The notes under the pieces: generated by a model
Database searches by the model: none
Told to the model about the DNA's origin: nothing
Seen by the model: the letters and a program-made list of their open reading frames with translations, nothing else
Shown: positions 60,891 to 64,000 of the stretch, in pieces
How the letters are laid out: each line of letters opens with the position of its first letter
How positions within the stretch are numbered: the first letter of the stretch is position 1
NCBI RefSeq assembly: GCF_040907265.1
Contig: NZ_JBFOHP010000002.1
Span: 7,378,001 to 7,442,000, forward strand
DNA: 64,000 nucleotides
Direction: 5' to 3'
From: Streptomyces sclerotialus
GTDB taxonomy: Bacteria > Actinomycetota > Actinomycetes > Streptomycetales > Streptomycetaceae
Position numbers and translations under genes: made by a program

Positions 60891-62185
60891 CGCCGATGAC
60901 CACCGAGGGGGAGAGGGCGAGGCCGAAGGCGGCGGCCGCCGGGCGGGCCCTCGCCGGGCGGCTGTCCTGGGGCCTCGCCGACCAGGCGGCCTCCAGCATC
61001 AGCAACTTCGTGGTGGGCGTCTACGTGGCCCGCTCGCTGGGGGTGACCGCGTTCGGCGTGTTCAGCCTTGCCTGGGTGACCTACGGCGTGGTGCTCAACG
61101 TCTCCCGGGGACTGGCCACCGACCCGCTCATGGTGCGCTTCAGCGGCGTGCCGGACGCGTCCTGGCGCGCGGCGGTGGCCCGCTCTTCGGGTACCGCGCT
61201 CGGCGTCGGCACCGCCCTCGGCGCGGCGTCCGTGCTGGCCGGCCTCGCCCTCGGCGGCGGCGTGGGGACCGCGTTCGCCTGCCTCGGCGTCGTCCTGCCG
61301 GGACTGCTGCTGCAGGACGCGTGGCGGTTCGCGTTCTTCGCCGCCGGCGCCGGGCGGAAGGCGTTCGTCAACGACCTCGTGTGGGGCGTCGCGCTCGTCC
61401 CGGCAATGATGGTGGCGGCTCGCGTGGGCAGTGTGGCCGCTTTCGTGCTCGCCTGGGGCGGGTCCGCCGCGGTGGCCGCGGTGTACGGCTGCCTCCAGTC
61501 CGGCATCCGGCCCCGGCCGACCGGAGCCCGCGAGTGGCTTCGCGAGCACCGTGACCTCGGCTCCCGGTACCTGGTGGAGAACGTCAGCAACAGTGGCGCG
61601 AGCCAGCTGCGGGCGTACGGGCTCGGTGCGATCGTCGGGGTCGGCGCGGTGGGCGTGATCCGTGGCGCCGAGCTCCTGCTCGGCCCGTTCCTCGCCGTAC
61701 TGATGGGGCTGTCCCTGGTCACCGTCGCGGAGGCGGCGCGGGTGCTGCGGCGGGACCCGCACCGGCTCGGCGCGTTCTGCCTCCTGCTGGGTGGCGGGCA
61801 GGCCGTCGCCGCGCTGCTGTGGGGCGGTGCGCTGCTCCTTGTACCGGACCGGGTCGGCGAGCTCGTGCTCGGGGGCGTCTGGACCGCTGCCTCGGAGCTC
61901 ATCGTGCCGGTCACGCTCGGCGTCGCGGGTGCAGGGCTCGGCACCGGCGCGGCGGCCGGACTGCGCGCGCTCGGCGCGGCCCGGCGCAGCCTGCGCAGCC
62001 AACTGGTCGCCTCCGCCTGCTACGTCGTCGGCGGGCTCGGCGGCGCGGCCGCGGGCGGCACGGTCGGCTCGGCCTGGGGCGTCGCCGCCGCGACCGTCGG
62101 CAGCTCGGCCGTGTGGTGGCTGCACCTGCGGTCCGCCCTGCGCGAGCACCACCGCAATCCGATCTCCGAAGTGAGGACCACATGA
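60887..62185 (+). CDS. Wzx-type polysaccharide flippase (MATE/MVF superfamily)
   Basis: 432 aa from ATG 60887 (ATGA overlap), with about 12 hydrophobic helices. Features are WGLADQAASSISNFVVGVYV and RSLGVTAFGVFSLAWVTYGV at the N-terminus, typical of lipopolysaccharide flippases (the conserved FG of TAFGVF), and repeated Gly/Ala-rich helices. It is expected to move undecaprenyl-linked repeat units across the cytoplasmic membrane for the Wzy-like polymerase. Basic loops (EWLREHRDLGSRYLVENVSN) suit the usual cationic lumen. No other flippase or ABC exporter is seen in the operon. Confidence 0.9.
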   Translation: MTPMTTEGERARPKAAAAGRALAGRLSWGLADQAASSISNFVVGVYVARSLGVTAFGVFSLAWVTYGVVLNVSRGLATDPLMVRFSGVPDASWRAAVARSSGTALGVGTALGAASVLAGLALGGGVGTAFACLGVVLPGLLLQDAWRFAFFAAGAGRKAFVNDLVWGVALVPAMMVAARVGSVAAFVLAWGGSAAVAAVYGCLQSGIRPRPTGAREWLREHRDLGSRYLVENVSNSGASQLRAYGLGAIVGVGAVGVIRGAELLLGPFLAVLMGLSLVTVAEAARVLRRDPHRLGAFCLLLGGGQAVAALLWGGALLLVPDRVGELVLGGVWTAASELIVPVTLGVAGAGLGTGAAAGLRALGAARRSLRSQLVASACYVVGGLGGAAAGGTVGSAWGVAAATVGSSAVWWLHLRSALREHHRNPISEVRTT

Positions 62186-63129
62186 CCGCCCACCCCCGGC
62201 TGAGCATCGGCCTGCCCGTCTACAACGGTGAGGAGTACCTGGCCGAGTCGCTCGACGCCCTGCTCGGCCAGACCTACGAGGACTTCGAGCTGGTCATCTC
62301 CGACAACGCCTCGACCGACGGGACCCAGGACATCTGCCGGAAGTACGCGGCGCAGGATTCGCGTATCCGGTACATCCGGCTGCCCCGCAACATCGGCGCC
62401 GCGCCGAACCACAACTACGTGTTCACCCAGTGCCGCGGCGAGCTGTTCAAGTGGGCCTCGCACGACGACCTGTACGCCCGGGACCTGCTGCGGCGCTGCG
62501 TGGAGGCGCTGGACGAGCGGCCCGAGGTGATCCTCGCGCACGCCGACCAGGCGGTCATCGACGAGGACGGCAAGGTGAAGGTCCCGTACGCGTACACGCT
62601 CGCCACCGCCTCACCGCACGCACCGGAGCGCTTCCGCAGCCTGCTGTTCGAACCCGGCGGCGACGACTTCTACGGGGTGATGCGGGCCGACATGCTGCGC
62701 CGGGTGAGGCCGCACGACAGCTACCACCACGCGGACCGCACGTTCGTCGCCGAGATCACCCTGCACGGGCCCTTCCACCAGGTGCCGGAGCTGCTGTACT
62801 TCCGCCGCGACCACCCCACGCGCGCCGAGCGGGCGAACCCTTCCAAGCGCTCCCGGTGCGTGAACCTGGACCCGCGCCGGGCGGGACCGCTGCACCCGAC
62901 GCCGCGGCTGCTCGCCGAGTACGTCTGGGGCTTCGTCGCGGCGGTCCGGCGGGCGCCGTTGTCCCCGGCCGACCGGCGCGCGTGCTACCGCCACCTGGCC
63001 GCATGGATGACCAGCCGGGCCCGCCCTGGCGCCGGCGAGCGGGTCGAGGACCGCGCCCCGGTCGACCCGGCCGAGCTCAGTGTCTCCGTCGACGCCCTCG
63101 TCGCCGGCCGCGCGGGGAGGCAGCCATGA
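62182..63129 (+). CDS. GT2-family glycosyltransferase
   Basis: 315 aa from ATG 62182 (ATGA overlap). A GT-A fold: LSIGLPVYNGEEYLAESLDA, QTYEDFELVISDNASTDGTQ, IRLPRNIGAAPNHNYVF and KWASHDDLYARDLLRR with the metal-binding DD. It probably adds one residue of the repeat unit using a nucleotide sugar. The C-terminal ~90 residues are helical and basic, consistent with membrane association. Confidence 0.92.
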   Translation: MTAHPRLSIGLPVYNGEEYLAESLDALLGQTYEDFELVISDNASTDGTQDICRKYAAQDSRIRYIRLPRNIGAAPNHNYVFTQCRGELFKWASHDDLYARDLLRRCVEALDERPEVILAHADQAVIDEDGKVKVPYAYTLATASPHAPERFRSLLFEPGGDDFYGVMRADMLRRVRPHDSYHHADRTFVAEITLHGPFHQVPELLYFRRDHPTRAERANPSKRSRCVNLDPRRAGPLHPTPRLLAEYVWGFVAAVRRAPLSPADRRACYRHLAAWMTSRARPGAGERVEDRAPVDPAELSVSVDALVAGRAGRQP

Positions 63130-64000
63130 CTCCGGTGCGAGTGGGGGTGTTCGGCCTGCTCGGCTCCGGCAACCTCGGCAATGACGGGTCGCTGGAAGCC
63201 GTGCTCGGGTACCTCCGCGCCGAGCACCCGGATGCGGTCGTGGACGCGCTGTGCGGTGGGCCGGAGACCGTCGCGGCCCGGTACGGGATCCCCGCGGCGC
63301 GGCTGAACTGGTACCGCGGGGAGTACCGGACCGCATCGCGTGCGGGCGCGATCGCGGCGAAGGGCCTCGGCAAACTCGTCGACGCCGTCCGCACCGCCGC
63401 CTGGGTGCGCAGGCACGACGTGGTGATCGTGCCGGGCATGGGCGTCCTGGAGGCCACGCTGCCGCTGCGGCCGTGGGGCTTCCCGTACGCGCTGTTCCTG
63501 CTCTGCGCGAGCGGCCGGCTGGTCGGCACCCGCGTCGCGCTGGTCGGCGTCGGCGCGGACAGGATCAGCGACCGGCCGACCCGGGCTCTGGTGCGCTGGT
63601 CGGCGCGGCTGGCCGCGTACCGGTCGTACCGGGACGCCCTGTCCCGCGACGCGATGCGGGAAATGGGCGTGGACACCGCGCGCGACGAGGTCTGTCCGGA
63701 CCTCGCGTTCGCCCTGCCGACGCCGTCCGCGGGCACACCCTCGGGCACGGTCTGCGTCGGCGTCATGGACTTCCACGGCGGCAACGACGACCGCGCCCGG
63801 GCCGCGGAGATCCACCGGCGCTACCTCGACGGGACGACCCGGTTCGTGCGCGCGCTGGTCGAGGACGGCAGGCAGGTCCGGCTGCTCACCGGCGACGCGT
63901 GCGATGCGCCGGTGGTCGCCGCGATCCTCGACGCGGTGGACTCACCACTGGTCACGGCCGCCGAGGCGGCCTCGCTTGCCGACCTGATGAAGGAGACGGC
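63126..64000 (+). CDS. Polysaccharide pyruvyl transferase family protein (truncated by right edge)
   Basis: Starts at ATG 63126 (ATGA overlap) and is open to the end of the window (291 codons visible). The N-terminus RVGVFGLLGSGNLGNDGSLE is the hallmark of the family (CsaB/WcaK type), followed by VVIVPGMGVLEATLP and the paired Rossmann pattern with VALVGVGADRISDRPTRALV. It would transfer pyruvate from phosphoenolpyruvate to a polymer sugar as a ketal, adding negative charge. Catalytic C-terminal residues lie beyond the window. Confidence 0.88.
   Translation, partial: MTPVRVGVFGLLGSGNLGNDGSLEAVLGYLRAEHPDAVVDALCGGPETVAARYGIPAARLNWYRGEYRTASRAGAIAAKGLGKLVDAVRTAAWVRRHDVVIVPGMGVLEATLPLRPWGFPYALFLLCASGRLVGTRVALVGVGADRISDRPTRALVRWSARLAAYRSYRDALSRDAMREMGVDTARDEVCPDLAFALPTPSAGTPSGTVCVGVMDFHGGNDDRARAAEIHRRYLDGTTRFVRALVEDGRQVRLLTGDACDAPVVAAILDAVDSPLVTAAEAASLADLMKET

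Overview
The window is GC-rich actinobacterial DNA. High third-position GC, GTG/TTG starts, TGA stops, 4-nt ATGA/GTGA gene overlaps and the gene content (ECF sigma factor, WXG-type proteins, Wzz-like and PHPT sugar transferase genes) all point to Streptomyces or a close relative. No rRNA, tRNA or CRISPR array was seen.

Layout. (1) 1-5.9 kb is an accessory, IS-scarred region. It holds the N-terminal 407 codons of a low-GC, TTA-containing NB-ARC/STAND-type ATPase running off the left edge, a truncated IS5-family element, a second frameshifted IS5-family element, a divergent SDR/TetR pair around a long operator-like palindrome, and a solo IS terminus at 5.49 kb. (2) 5.9-10.9 kb is a minus-strand asparagine-use operon: FadR-type GntR regulator, amino-acid permease, asparaginase and aspartate ammonia-lyase, taking imported Asn to Asp and then fumarate, with a probable leaderless promoter. 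(3) 11-15 kb has a small membrane protein, a solitary cytochrome c oxidase subunit I gene and two decayed genes (a frameshifted hypothetical and a 5'-truncated, frameshifted leuD-like fragment).

(4) 15.2-36.9 kb is the most unusual block, an atypical type VII (ESX/Ess-like) secretion locus. It carries its own ECF sigma factor, a membrane protein, a 1589-aa EssC-like ATPase with N-terminal FHA/ubiquitin-like segments, two small helical WXG-superfamily candidates on the opposite strand, and a 3000-residue protein that is a candidate secreted substrate. That protein has an N-terminal helical and transmembrane region and two copies of a ~700-aa module that looks like a GT-A glycosyltransferase fold with a conserved M-D-F-D motif. 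It is translationally coupled to a beta-helix/AAA+ (EccA-like) fusion, followed by a membrane-anchored surface protein. EccB, EccD, EccE and mycosin genes are not visible.

(5) A minus-strand MscS channel gene (37.2-38.2 kb) separates this from (6) a ~25-kb plus-strand exopolysaccharide operon from 38.8 kb to beyond the right edge. In order: PHPT-type initiating sugar transferase, nucleotide-sugar 6-dehydrogenase, GT4, two Wzz-like proteins with degenerate kinase-like tails, AsnB-type amidotransferase, bi-domain oxidoreductase, heparinase II/III-like protein, beta-helix lipoprotein, Wzy/WaaL-like polymerase, GT4, sugar C-methyltransferase, glucose-1-phosphate cytidylyltransferase-like enzyme, PIG-L deacetylase, NAD-dependent epimerase/dehydratase, DUF4910-type peptidase, Wzx-type flippase, GT2 and a truncated polysaccharide pyruvyl transferase. 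Together they suggest an acidic, possibly amidated and pyruvylated polysaccharide with a C-methylated sugar, made by a Wzx/Wzy-like route. All function calls rest on reading motifs by eye; no database search was possible.
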